Of a stretch of 64,000 bases of DNA, positions 17,204 to 25,423 are shown one piece after another. Under the pieces are notes generated by a model. The model worked only from the letters and a program-made list of their open reading frames with translations. It did not search any database and was not told the origin of the DNA. Position 1 is the first letter of the stretch. Each line of letters opens with the position of its first letter. Position numbers and translations under genes: made by a program. This DNA comes from Motilimonas sp. E26. GTDB lineage: Bacteria > Pseudomonadota > Gammaproteobacteria > Enterobacterales > CBDFNC01. Where the stretch lies: positions 165,714 through 229,713 of the forward strand of contig NZ_JAIBHJ010000006.1 in NCBI RefSeq assembly GCF_021278025.1, in the 5' to 3' direction.

Positions 17204-19267
17204 ATGACGGCATTACGTCAAACGCCAGAGAGTGAGTTAGGAAGCGGCACATTTAAGTTGCGTACATTATCTGTGATCATCTTGGGTCTCTGTGTGAGTG
17301 GTCAAGCTACTGCAGAAACAGATAAAAGCACTGCTGCAACCACTAAAGACAATTCAAACCAAACCATTACGGTATACGGTGAGAAAACAGAACGATCAAT
17401 TTATGATACTGGCTCGAGTGTCAGCGTATTTGACGAAGACCGCATCGCTACCACCCCTGGTGCGACTGAGGTTGATGACCTGATACAGTTAACACCCAAT
17501 ATTGTGGATTCTGGTGTTGGTAACAACTTACCTTCGGTTCGTGGTGTTGATGGCTCAGGTCCTTCGATTGGCGGACTTGCAGCATTTGGTGGCTCGATGC
17601 CAAGACTGAACCTTTCCGTTGATGGCCGCTCCTTAGGCTATTCCGAAGCTGCATTTGGCCCGCTTTCGCTGTGGGATATGCAGCAAGCTGAAATTTACCT
17701 AGGGCCGCAAAGCTATGTTCAAGGCCGCAATGCATCGGCTGGTGCCATTGTTTTAAAATCAAATGACCCGACCTATGAATTTGAAACTAAAGCCCGAGCG
17801 GGGCTTGGTCAACAAGACTTTTCGCAGACAGCTGCTGTTATTTCCACTCCGATTATTGATGATCAGCTAGCATTCAGGTTGAGTGTTGATCAGCAAAAAC
17901 GCGACAGTTATGCAAATCTAACAACTTACCAGCCAATAGGCGATCCAAACCGCATTGAGATGATGACGGCGCGCGGTAAGTTCTTGTTTGAACCGATGGG
18001 ATTGCCAGGATTTAAAACCACGTTGACGTTTGCTCATATGGATACGCGTGGACCACAATCTGAAACTGAGCAAAATGCAGATATGCGTGCCATTTACGAA
18101 ACCCAATCCGCTAGCGGCATTTGGGATTTATCTTACAAAATATCCGATACGCTAACGTTCGAAAACAACCTGATTTACACCGATCTTTCGTACAATCGCT
18201 ACTCAGATCCGGCTGCGCGTCGCGGCAAACAAGATATCAGCTCGGATAGTAAGCAATTTCAAGTTGAACCCTTGCTGCGATTTAATTCGCTCGGTGGCGA
18301 TGTGTCTAGCCTAGTGGGTGTGCGCTACTTTAAGTCTGACGATGATGAAGCCTATGAAGAGTTAGGTTCATCAACACCAATGAAAGGTAAAAACGAAACC
18401 ATGTCAGCTTTTGCTGAGGTAACTTACGCCATCACCGAGACATTGGATGTTGTCGCTGCAGGTCGACTCGAGCGTGAAGGTAAAAAGCGTAACATCGATT
18501 CAGGTTTTTATGGCTTAGATTACGATGAAACATCGACGGTATTTTTACCTAAGCTTGAGTTTGCTTATAAGCCACAACAAGATCAAACAATCGGTATTCG
18601 CGCAGCTAAAGGCTTTAGTTCTGGTGGCGCAGGTTTAGGCTTTAATGGCATTAACTTTGCGGGCTTTACACCTTATGAGTACGAAAATGAATACGTTTGG
18701 AACTATGAACTATTTACTCGTCACAGTGTATTGGACAATGTGTTGGAATTAACGTCTAACGTCTTTTATAACGACTTTGACAACTACCAAGTGCTACAAA
18801 CTGCCCTCAATGGTGATGTGCGTGTAGATAACGTGGATGGTGCCTACACCTACGGTGCAGAGCTTGGCAGTCGTTGGTTTACTACCGATAACTTAGAGCT
18901 ATTTGCTGGTGTTGGTTTGCTGGAAACTCACTTTGAGTCGCCAACGGGCGAGTCAAACGAGCTACCACGAGCTCCTTCTCTCACTGCTAACATTGGTGCC
19001 TTGTACACCATCGCTGAGGGTTTTGAGCTCAGTGGTAACGCACGTTACACAGGTGGCTACTTTACCGATGTTGAAAACACTAGCAATGAAAAAATCGATG
19101 CTTACTGGGTTGCTGACACTCAACTAGCTTATGTATTTGATCATGGTCGTGTTGCGCTGTTTGCAACCAACTTATTTGATTCAAACGACGATATCTACAA
19201 CTTCCGTGGTGTATTAACCAAGCAGCAGCCTCGACTATTTGGAGGTTCGGTAGAACTTTATTTCTAA
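17204..19267 (+). CDS. TonB-dependent ferric siderophore receptor
   Basis: This is an outer-membrane receptor of 687 residues with AGGAGAG before the ATG. A signal peptide (about 15-38, ending QATA) is followed by a plug domain (about 50-170) with RGVDGSGPS and QSYVQGRNASAGAI, then a 22-strand barrel ending in aromatic ELYF, the usual C-terminal Phe. The TonB box may be the QTITVYG stretch just after the signal. The locus points to ferric vulnibactin-type or vibriobactin-type uptake (VuuA/ViuA role). It has its own Fur box and its own terminator. Confidence 0.92.
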   Translation: MTALRQTPESELGSGTFKLRTLSVIILGLCVSGQATAETDKSTAATTKDNSNQTITVYGEKTERSIYDTGSSVSVFDEDRIATTPGATEVDDLIQLTPNIVDSGVGNNLPSVRGVDGSGPSIGGLAAFGGSMPRLNLSVDGRSLGYSEAAFGPLSLWDMQQAEIYLGPQSYVQGRNASAGAIVLKSNDPTYEFETKARAGLGQQDFSQTAAVISTPIIDDQLAFRLSVDQQKRDSYANLTTYQPIGDPNRIEMMTARGKFLFEPMGLPGFKTTLTFAHMDTRGPQSETEQNADMRAIYETQSASGIWDLSYKISDTLTFENNLIYTDLSYNRYSDPAARRGKQDISSDSKQFQVEPLLRFNSLGGDVSSLVGVRYFKSDDDEAYEELGSSTPMKGKNETMSAFAEVTYAITETLDVVAAGRLEREGKKRNIDSGFYGLDYDETSTVFLPKLEFAYKPQQDQTIGIRAAKGFSSGGAGLGFNGINFAGFTPYEYENEYVWNYELFTRHSVLDNVLELTSNVFYNDFDNYQVLQTALNGDVRVDNVDGAYTYGAELGSRWFTTDNLELFAGVGLLETHFESPTGESNELPRAPSLTANIGALYTIAEGFELSGNARYTGGYFTDVENTSNEKIDAYWVADTQLAYVFDHGRVALFATNLFDSNDDIYNFRGVLTKQQPRLFGGSVELYF

Positions 19268-19284
19268 TCAGTTAGAACCAGCCT

Positions 19285-19317
19285 AAAAACGCCTTGCCTA
19301 GAGCAGGGCGTTTTTTT
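19285..19317 (+). terminator. Terminator after receptor gene
   Basis: A stem of AAAAACGCCTTGC against GCAGGGCGTTTTT (one wobble) ends in a run of seven T on the plus strand: a good intrinsic terminator. Confidence 0.85.
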
Positions 19318-19326
19318 GGCATAAAA

Positions 19327-19358
19327 AAAGCAGCTCAGTGATTTAGCTGAGCTGCTTT
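19327..19358 (-). terminator. Terminator for the carrier-protein unit
   Basis: A perfect 12-bp stem (AAAGCAGCTCAG / CTGAGCTGCTTT) with an 8-base loop is followed on the minus strand by a T run. It serves the minus-strand carrier gene. Confidence 0.8.
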
Positions 19359-19396
19359 AAATAGATTTTGGATGTTATGCCGTGGCTTTAGGTGAA

Positions 19397-19540
19397 GTGA
19401 TGATGGCTTGCCATGAGGTTAATGTAGGGTTCGCCATTAGCTAAACAAAGTAAATGTCTAGTCTGCTTCAGTTGATGTGATGATGGCTTGCCATGAAGTT
19501 AATGTAGGGTTCGCCATTAGCTGAGCAAAGTTAATGTCTA
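19397..19540 (-). repeat. Tandem 64-bp duplication of the carrier gene 3' end
   Basis: 19397-19460 and 19477-19540 are 64-bp direct repeats with four mismatches, 80 bp apart. The copy at 19477-19540 is coding. The other lies just beyond the stop and encodes the same C-terminal segment (LMANPTLTSWQAIIT) behind an in-frame stop, so it is a vestige. Confidence 0.92.
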
Positions 19541-19697
19541 ACCCCGCATTTCTCAGCTGGCCCGTTAGGCGCATCATGCTGATGGAGTCTAAGCCGAGTT
19601 CAATTAGGTTCACGTCGGGGGTAACCGATTCGGCAGGCACATTGAGTAACTGGCTGACCATGGTTAACAAATCAATATTCGCTTCTTGCTTTGACAA
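19458..19697 (-). CDS. Free-standing aryl/peptidyl carrier protein
   Basis: This is a single carrier domain with the phosphopantetheine site LGLDSIS (Ser about 41). Start choice: TTG at 19697 has AAGGA at a proper distance and gives 79 residues, the usual size; an ATG at 19766 would add 23 residues without a ribosome-binding site. It is transcribed away from the salicylate-type ligase operon from a shared Fur-controlled region. I infer it carries one of the two aryl acids, most simply salicylate, since the other carrier is fused to the DHB-making isochorismatase. PchE or HMWP2 usually carry salicylate on a fused domain; here the carrier is separate. A vestigial copy of its tail follows the stop. 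Confidence 0.85.
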   Translation of the reverse strand: MSKQEANIDLLTMVSQLLNVPAESVTPDVNLIELGLDSISMMRLTGQLRNAGLDINFAQLMANPTLTSWQAIITSTEAD

Positions 19698-19782
19698 AAT
19701 TATTTCCTTGTTGTTCGGAAGCAAAACTTCCAATAGTGACTTCAAATTCGCGGTACACAATATCATTACTTGATTGTTTGAT

Positions 19783-19801
19783 ACAAATGATTATCATTGT
19801 T
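19783..19801. promoter_or_regulatory. Fur-box-like site, divergent carrier / ligase promoters
   Basis: ACAAATGATTATCATTGTT matches the Fur consensus at 13 of 19 positions, with an intact ATGATTATCAT core palindrome. It sits between two divergent siderophore units. Confidence 0.65.
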
Positions 19802-19892
19802 ATTCGTTTTTATGGGTAAGCACCCATTGTAGCCCCAAGCGGAAGGAGGGATGGCCTCTTAACTGCATACGCCAATTATAAAAGGGAATAAC

Positions 19893-21551
19893 ATGGAAAC
19901 TGCGTTGAAGGAGAATACGGTTCAACATGGCCTGTTGGACGGCTTTGTGGATCAGCCAGCCCATCAAGCCAAGAAATTTAGTGATGCCAACATTTGGCAA
20001 AACACACCACTATGGGGAATTTTAAGTGAAGGCGTTGCAAGGCATCCGACTAAAACGGCGGTAGCGGATCCCAGTGGCGCATTAACCTATGCCGATTTGT
20101 TGCAAGCTGCAGACGAAATGGCGGCGGGTTTACAAGACGCCGGTTTAACAGCTGGGGATCGGGTTGTTTTCCAGATTGCCAATAGTCTTTCTTTTGCCAA
20201 GGTATTTTTTGCCTTACAACGTGCGGGTTTAGTACCCGTGCTGGCGCTGCCTGCTCATGGCATTGCCGAAATTAGCCACTTTATCAAGTTGGCTGGTGCT
20301 AAAGCTTATTTTGGCTCTAATTTAGACAACGACGGCAAAGCCTTGAACATTGCCGATGCCTTAAGTCGCGAATTTGAACAGCAATTAAGTCATATTTATA
20401 TCGCTGGCGAGGCGGGCAAGTATTCAACCTTGCCTCAAGGTAATGCGGCTCAATTTATTCCCGTCGCATCAGCTCCCGAGCACCCTGCCTTGTTTTTAGT
20501 GTCAGGCGGCACCACAGGCCTGCCTAAGTTGATCCCTAGAACCCACAACGACTACCGCTTTAATATCCAAAGTTGTGCCGCTGCCAGTGACTTCTCCAGT
20601 GAAGAAGTCTATCTCGCTGTATTGCCTGCGGCGCACAATTTTACCTTAGGTTGCCCCGGCTTATTGGGGGCGCTACAGGTGGGTGGCAAGGTGATTTTCA
20701 CTGCTAACCCTAGCCCGGATTATTGTTTTGCAGTGATCGAGCAAGACAAGGTAACGGCGACCGCATTAGTCCCTGCGTTGGCACAGCTATGGACTGCGGC
20801 CAAGGAGTGGGAAAACGCCGATACCTCCAGTTTGCGAGTGATGCAAATTGGCGGTTCCAAGCTAGCCTACAGCGATGCGTTGGCGGTGCAAAAAGCCTTT
20901 CCCGGTGCCTTGCAGCAAGTTTTTGGCATGGCGGAAGGTTTGATCGCCTGTACGCGCCTGAATGATGACGAAGAGTTAATTGCCGCTAAGCAAGGACGGC
21001 CAGTCAGTCAGTGGGATGAGGTTCGCATTGTCGATGACGAAGGCGCTCCCGTTGAGTTAGGCGAAGAAGGTGAACTGCTTACGCGGGGCCCTTATACCTT
21101 AAGAGGCTACTATCGCGCTCAAGAACATAATGCGCGTGCCTTTACCCAAGAGGGCTTCTACCGCAGTGGCGATCGCGCCATCTTAGATGAAAACGGCTAT
21201 ATCGTGGTGACAGGTCGGATCAAAGATGTGGTTAACCGCGCCGGCGAATGTATTGCCACCGACGAAATAGAAGAACAATTGCTGATGCATCCGAATGTGG
21301 CACAAGTGGCGGTAGTGGCTGTGCCCGATCAGCATTTAGGCGAAAAAATTGGCGTTGCTTTGGTCAAAAAAAGCCTTGTTCCCACGCTGCAAGAATTGCG
21401 CAGCTTTCTCAAGCAGCAAGGGTTGGCCTCATTCAAGTTGCCCGATGAGCTGCATATAGTGCCTAGCTTGCCTAAAACCGCGGTGGGAAAAATTGACAAA
21501 AAGCGCGTACTAGGTCCAGACGGAAGCCCTTGGGTCAATACACAAATTTAA
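19893..21551 (+). CDS. Aryl-AMP ligase, predicted salicylate-activating
   Basis: This 552-residue stand-alone adenylation enzyme of the EntE/DhbE/YbtE family has GGG before ATG. The A3 motif is SGGTTGLPKL, the A5 region QVFGMAEGL, the A7-A8 stretch YRSGDRA...GRIKDVVNRAG and the A10 lysine PKTAVGKIDKK. It forms aryl-AMP and loads a carrier. In DhbE, Asn235, Ser240 and Val337 bind DHB, and Cys replaces Ser240 in salicylate-specific enzymes. Here the segment reads AHNFTLGCPG (Cys) and GLIACTR (Ile), so salicylate is predicted. The next gene makes salicylate, which agrees. The second ligase (25424-27052) has the Ser/Val pattern. Confidence 0.9.
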   Translation: METALKENTVQHGLLDGFVDQPAHQAKKFSDANIWQNTPLWGILSEGVARHPTKTAVADPSGALTYADLLQAADEMAAGLQDAGLTAGDRVVFQIANSLSFAKVFFALQRAGLVPVLALPAHGIAEISHFIKLAGAKAYFGSNLDNDGKALNIADALSREFEQQLSHIYIAGEAGKYSTLPQGNAAQFIPVASAPEHPALFLVSGGTTGLPKLIPRTHNDYRFNIQSCAAASDFSSEEVYLAVLPAAHNFTLGCPGLLGALQVGGKVIFTANPSPDYCFAVIEQDKVTATALVPALAQLWTAAKEWENADTSSLRVMQIGGSKLAYSDALAVQKAFPGALQQVFGMAEGLIACTRLNDDEELIAAKQGRPVSQWDEVRIVDDEGAPVELGEEGELLTRGPYTLRGYYRAQEHNARAFTQEGFYRSGDRAILDENGYIVVTGRIKDVVNRAGECIATDEIEEQLLMHPNVAQVAVVAVPDQHLGEKIGVALVKKSLVPTLQELRSFLKQQGLASFKLPDELHIVPSLPKTAVGKIDKKRVLGPDGSPWVNTQI

Positions 21552-21586
21552 GTTGCATCAGGGAAATAAGATTAAAGGAAACTAAC

Positions 21587-21922
21587 GTGTCATCTTTAAA
21601 GAAACCAGAAGCATGTGAAAACCTCAATGATATTCGGATAGGGATAGATACGCTCGATAAAGAAATCGTGCAAATCCTCGCTAAGCGCATGGGCTATGTC
21701 AAAGCCGCCGCCCAATTTAAGCCGGATGAACAGAGTATTCCTGCGCCCGAGCGCGTGGTAGTGATGTTGCAAGACAGAAAGCAGTGGGCCGAAGAAGCCG
21801 GTATGTCGGCCGAGTATGTCGAAAACTTGTTTACCAACATCATAGATTGGTACATCAACCAGCAAATTAAACATTGGCGTGCCGAAAGAGGGCTAGCCGA
21901 GCCCGACAATGCCGTCACTTGA
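21587..21922 (+). CDS. pchB: Isochorismate pyruvate lyase (salicylate-forming), PchB-type
   Basis: This 111-residue chorismate-mutase-fold enzyme begins at GTG 21587 with AAAGGA upstream; the frame to 21530 overlaps the ligase and is not used. The sequence follows PchB closely: NLNDIRIGID..DKEIVQILAKRMGYVKAA, the loop KPDEQSIPAPERV and a tail with FTNIIDWYINQQIKHW. The active-site lysine lies in the mobile loop and arginines in helix 1. It splits isochorismate into salicylate and pyruvate. It is placed directly after the predicted salicylate-AMP ligase (35 bp gap) and before isochorismatase, so both aryl acids are made from the same precursor. Confidence 0.93.
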   Translation: MSSLKKPEACENLNDIRIGIDTLDKEIVQILAKRMGYVKAAAQFKPDEQSIPAPERVVVMLQDRKQWAEEAGMSAEYVENLFTNIIDWYINQQIKHWRAERGLAEPDNAVT

Positions 21923-22074
21923 TTTTACGATTTTACATTATCAGCTGGGGTAGCAACGAGCGCATTTCGCTGCTCTGTTTTCACATTTTTACTTTAGTTG
22001 CTGAGCACACAAGATTTGATTTATCAGGCTGCATCATGAACCGGCGCTGATGAAAGTATTAAGGACAATTACGA

Positions 22075-22968
22075 ATGGCGATACCAAAAATAGCAAGTTA
22101 CGACTTGCCAACGCACACCGAGTTTCCAACTAACACAGCCAATTGGCAAATTGAGCCAAGTAAAGCCGTGCTGCTGATCCACGATATGCAGGAGTATTTT
22201 GTTGGATATTATGAGCTGAATGCCGCGCCAATGGCGGATATTTTAACGAATATTCAAGAGCTTAAAAAACAAGCCAAAGCTGCGGGTATTCCTGTGGTTT
22301 ATACCGCTCAACCCGCCAACCAAGACCCAAAAGACCGCGCCTTATTAACAGATTTTTGGGGGCCAGGTTTAAATGGCGATCATACGCCTGTAGTGGCCAC
22401 ATTGGCGCCAGAGCAAGACGATATTGAGTTCGTTAAATGGCGTTACAGCGCCTTTAAAAAAACGCCTCTGCTTGAGTACATGCGCGAAAATAACAAAACC
22501 CAGCTAATCATTTCGGGTATTTACGGCCACATAGGTATCTTATCGACCGCATTAGATGCCTTTATGTACGATGTGCAGCCGTTTGTTATCGGTGACGCCA
22601 TTGCTGACTTCACACGCCAAGACCATCTTCACACCTTAAATTACGTGGCGGGTAGAGCAGGTAGCATTAAAACCTTAGATCAAGCGGTGGCTGAAGTTAG
22701 TGCTGCCAAAGGGGGTGGTTTAAGCCTAAATGTATTGCAATTCGATGTCGCTAATACCTTAGGTGTCGATGCTAACGATATAGATGTAAACGAAAACCTA
22801 ATGTTTATGGGGCTAGATTCGATGCGCGCCATGACGCTGGTGGAAAAATGGAACAAACAAGGGGCGAACGTGTCGTTTGCGCAATTAATTGAGGCGGTTT
22901 CGTTGCAAGAATGGTGGGATGCCATCGAAGCAACCCTCACCACTCAGCAAGAGCAAGTATCAGCTTAA
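22075..22968 (+). CDS. entB: Bifunctional isochorismatase / aryl carrier protein
   Basis: The protein has 297 residues, the EntB/VibB size, with AAGGA before ATG. The N-terminal isochorismatase domain (about 1-205) has [10 protein letters not shown] with the catalytic Asp, the VKWRYSAF Lys segment and a GIYGHIG stretch. The C-terminal carrier (about 215-295) has the phosphopantetheine site MGLDSMRA. It hydrolyses isochorismate to 2,3-dihydro-2,3-dihydroxybenzoate and pyruvate, and its carrier holds the activated DHB for the VibH-like enzyme. It belongs to the operon ligase-pchB-entB-viuB. Confidence 0.95.
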   Translation: MAIPKIASYDLPTHTEFPTNTANWQIEPSKAVLLIHDMQEYFVGYYELNAAPMADILTNIQELKKQAKAAGIPVVYTAQPANQDPKDRALLTDFWGPGLNGDHTPVVATLAPEQDDIEFVKWRYSAFKKTPLLEYMRENNKTQLIISGIYGHIGILSTALDAFMYDVQPFVIGDAIADFTRQDHLHTLNYVAGRAGSIKTLDQAVAEVSAAKGGGLSLNVLQFDVANTLGVDANDIDVNENLMFMGLDSMRAMTLVEKWNKQGANVSFAQLIEAVSLQEWWDAIEATLTTQQEQVSA

Positions 22969-22990
22969 CCAGCAAATTCAAAAAGGTAAA

Positions 22991-23809
22991 ATGATGAGCG
23001 ATAACAACGAGCGTACCTATCCTATGTTGCTGGACTTTGTTCGTAAGCAGCCGGTGTCTAAAAACTTATTGCGCGTTACCGTGACAGGCGAAGACCTCAA
23101 GGGCTTTCCTGAAGATCAAAATGGGACTCATATTAAGGTGTTTTTCCCTAACCGAGAAAGCGGCATCTTGCAGCTGCCGTACCGTGAAGGTGAAACCATC
23201 ATCTGGCCTGAGCATAAGCCCGTGCCCAGAGCTTACACCGTCAGAAAATACCGCGCCGATGCCAACGAGCTGGATATCGACTTTGTTATTCATGGCACCG
23301 ACGCTCCCGGCGGTGGTTGGGCATTTAAAGCGCAAGCAGGCTCGCAAATAGGTTTGGTTGGCCCTGCGGGGCCAGAGCCTCTGATCCAACCAGCAGATTG
23401 GCACATTATTGCCGGCGATCTGACCGCTGTGCCTGCTATCAGCGCGTTACTGGAAAGCTTGCCAGCAGACTCCCAAGGTTACGCCTTTATTGAGCTTGAG
23501 GATATTGCCGATAAACATGACATCGCCCATCCTCAAGGCGTAACACTGCAATGGTTAGTGCGAGACACCAACAGCGATCAATACCTGTTAAGTAATGCCA
23601 TCAGCGGCTTAGCTAAGCCCGAGGGTGCGCAAACCCTGTCGGCGTTTATTGCCGGTGAAAATGCCAGCGTGATTGCCTGTCGTAAATTGCTCAAAGATGA
23701 ATACAAACTAGCGAGAAAGAGCATGTATGCCATTCCATACTGGAAACGCGGCAAAGACGAAGAAGCCTACCATCAAGAGCGCCACGACGTGATGGATGCA
23801 GAGTATTAA
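22991..23809 (+). CDS. viuB: Siderophore-interacting protein / ferric-chelate reductase, ViuB-type
   Basis: The start at ATG 22991 has AAGG five bases upstream, 22 bp after entB; the longer frame from 22889 overlaps entB. The 272-residue protein has the FAD-binding barrel with the RAYTVRKYR motif and HGTDAPGGGWAF, followed by an NAD(P)H-binding SIP domain (GDLTAVPAISALLE) and the C-terminal Y.IPYWKRGKDEEAYH signature. It acts in the cytoplasm to reduce iron(III) in the imported complex and free it. V. vulnificus VuuB and V. cholerae ViuB are the reference proteins. Confidence 0.93.
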   Translation: MMSDNNERTYPMLLDFVRKQPVSKNLLRVTVTGEDLKGFPEDQNGTHIKVFFPNRESGILQLPYREGETIIWPEHKPVPRAYTVRKYRADANELDIDFVIHGTDAPGGGWAFKAQAGSQIGLVGPAGPEPLIQPADWHIIAGDLTAVPAISALLESLPADSQGYAFIELEDIADKHDIAHPQGVTLQWLVRDTNSDQYLLSNAISGLAKPEGAQTLSAFIAGENASVIACRKLLKDEYKLARKSMYAIPYWKRGKDEEAYHQERHDVMDAEY

Positions 23810-23836
23810 TCTTTGATAATGTTGAAAAAACTAGGA

Positions 23837-23852
23837 GCGGCATTGATGCCGC
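23837..23852. terminator. Short GC hairpin after viuB
   Basis: GCGGCA-TTGA-TGCCGC is a 6-bp perfect stem 28 bp after the viuB stop, with no T tract. A weak terminator is possible. Confidence 0.4.
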
Positions 23853-23915
23853 GATGCTGCACCAGCCTATGCCGCTTGGTGGGCGTCTAACTTCTTAAAG
23901 CACGTTATATTTTCG

Positions 23916-24263
23916 TTATTTATATAGAATACAGTGGTCTACAAGCACTCTTTCTATATCTTGTCGTTGTGAGATGATGACGCTGCATTGTATTGTTGTC
24001 ATCTCTTGCTCTTTTACTTTATACAAGATGCGCAATCCATTGTATTTATATTCTCTTATGGTTTTTATGCCAAGGTCTAATAGTGTGAGCGACAAGGGGA
24101 CTGCTAGGGGGTTCTCTTTGACAAGATCTTCAAAATGTTCAATTGTTGCTTGCATTTTTTCTATGGCTTTATCTTCTTCCATGTGATGAGCCATAAAACT
24201 AATTAAGTTGTTTGTCAGCTGTTCAAACGTTTCTGTATATTCAATTCGCACTTCTTGGCTCAT
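23916..24263 (-). CDS. RelE/ParE-like toxin of a toxin-antitoxin pair
   Basis: The protein has about 115 residues from ATG 24263, with GGAGAG upstream; the start overlaps the antitoxin gene by 23 bases. The pattern is that of RelE/ParE-superfamily proteins: early helices with EYTETFEQLTNNLI, then beta strands with IREYKYNGLRILYKV and a late DIERVL segment. The fold is the basis; whether it is an mRNA interferase or gyrase poison cannot be told. It lies within the siderophore island between viuB and the second ligase. Lower GC than its neighbours suggests transfer. Confidence 0.75.
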   Translation of the reverse strand: MSQEVRIEYTETFEQLTNNLISFMAHHMEEDKAIEKMQATIEHFEDLVKENPLAVPLSLTLLDLGIKTIREYKYNGLRILYKVKEQEMTTIQCSVIISQRQDIERVLVDHCILYK

Positions 24264-24522
24264 CAATATTCTCTCCAAGTTGAGATCTTCTTTTGGCCAA
24301 TCTTTCCTTGAAGGTTTCACTTGTCATCACACGGTTGTTCTTATCGTCTTCTTCTGAGAAAGAAATTAACTTGAGCAGTGCGACTGCTTCATCTCTTTTT
24401 TTTCTTTCTTGGTAAGACTCTATCACATAGGCTGGTTTGCCATTTTGTGTAATTGTCATGGGTTCTTCAAGTGCCAAGTTGGCTGCGTTTTTTTTCAAAT
24501 AACTTATTGTTTCTATACGCAT
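24241..24522 (-). CDS. Phd/YefM-type antitoxin
   Basis: The start at 24522 has a strong GGAGGA eight bases upstream and gives 93 residues; the frame reaches 24573. The N-terminal half matches Phd/YefM: MRIETISYLKKNAANL, then EPMTITQNGKPAYVIESYQ. The C-terminal half is charged and would bind and neutralise the toxin. The antitoxin gene comes first in the operon, as usual, and two palindromes upstream are probable binding sites for autoregulation. Confidence 0.85.
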   Translation of the reverse strand: MRIETISYLKKNAANLALEEPMTITQNGKPAYVIESYQERKKRDEAVALLKLISFSEEDDKNNRVMTSETFKERLAKRRSQLGENIDEPRSAN

Positions 24523-24583
24523 CTCGCGTGTCCTCCAGTTGCTCGGATCCAATACTGTCATATCACCGTGCATTTAATTGGTT

Positions 24584-24642
24584 TATCACTAGCTGGTCAT
24601 CCTAGTGATACTTATTATCCTATAGGTAGTATGATAATAAGT
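24584..24642. promoter_or_regulatory. Double palindrome, likely toxin-antitoxin operator
   Basis: A perfect 9-bp inverted repeat TATCACTAG / CTAGTGATA (24584-24592, 24602-24610) abuts a perfect 10-bp repeat ACTTATTATC / GATAATAAGT (24610-24619, 24633-24642). Both lie just upstream of the antitoxin start, where Phd-type repressors bind. Confidence 0.7.
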
Positions 24643-24732
24643 CAATCATTAGACTTTATATAGTCTAAATATGGTTCGCTGGTGAGATTTTACATTTACC
24701 AGAGCTGCGGTTTGTCATTAGGGAGGCGAACG

Positions 24733-25335
24733 TTGAATATTGCACTGTTTGATTTCGATGGAACGATCACGAATGCAGATATGTACACCAAGTTTCTGCA
24801 CTTATCTGGAACAAAGCGAAGAGCACTACTGGGAAAAATAGTGCTGCCACCCTTTTTTATCCTTTATAAACTGGGTGTTATATCGGCCCCTAGAATGAGA
24901 ACCATTGCTAGCTTTGTGGCCTTCTTTGGCCGGAATGTTGATGAAATCGTAGCTGCTGGGGAGAAATATGCTGAGGATATTGTGCCGAAATACCTTAGAG
25001 AAGTGGCTATAAAAAAGCTGAATTGGCATAAAAAGAATGGCGATAAAATTGTTATCGTGTCTGCATCACTCGATGTGTATTTAAAACCTTGGTGTACTAA
25101 AAATGGGTTTTCCCTCGTTTGTAGTGAGCTTGAAGTTGACCGTGGTCGGTTTTCTGGACGTTATGTCAATGGTGACTGTAGTTGTGCAAATAAGCCGAAA
25201 TTGATCCATTCTAAGTTTGAACTAGGGCAGTACGAAAAAATATATGCCTACGGTGACACAAAAGAAGATTTAGCCATGTTGAGTTTGGCTGGTGAAGCCT
25301 ACTTTAACTGGCGGCACTACACTGTCGACGAATAG
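24733..25335 (+). CDS. HAD-IB family phosphatase
   Basis: TTG at 24733 has GGGAGG upstream and gives about 200 residues; the longer frame from 24682 lacks such a site. HAD motifs are clear: motif I FDFDGTIT, motif II IVSASLDVY, motif III YGDTKEDLAML with a lysine (NKPKL) before it. The family (phosphoserine-phosphatase-like, HAD-IB) dephosphorylates small molecules, some as lipid phosphates. It stands between the toxin-antitoxin pair and the second ligase, in the opposite direction to both. A role in siderophore synthesis is not indicated; it probably came with the insertion. Confidence 0.8.
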   Translation: MNIALFDFDGTITNADMYTKFLHLSGTKRRALLGKIVLPPFFILYKLGVISAPRMRTIASFVAFFGRNVDEIVAAGEKYAEDIVPKYLREVAIKKLNWHKKNGDKIVIVSASLDVYLKPWCTKNGFSLVCSELEVDRGRFSGRYVNGDCSCANKPKLIHSKFELGQYEKIYAYGDTKEDLAMLSLAGEAYFNWRHYTVDE

Positions 25336-25351
25336 CTCTTGCTTCAAAGCG

Positions 25352-25389
25352 GCAGTTAAACCCTTATCCATGATTAAGGGATTAACTGC
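25352..25389. terminator. Hairpin between convergent HAD and ligase genes
   Basis: GCAGTTAA-A-CCCTTA pairs with TAAGGG-A-TTAACTGC, about 14 bp with one internal A-A mismatch. It is likely a bidirectional transcription stop, though T tracts are weak. Confidence 0.55.
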
Positions 25390-25423
25390 GTTCCTCACAG
25401 ATATTGTATACCGCAAGGCGGGC

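Noticed and set aside
24733..25335. HAD phosphatase as a siderophore enzyme
   Set aside because: No Fur box, opposite direction to its neighbours and next to a toxin-antitoxin insert; no known step needs it.
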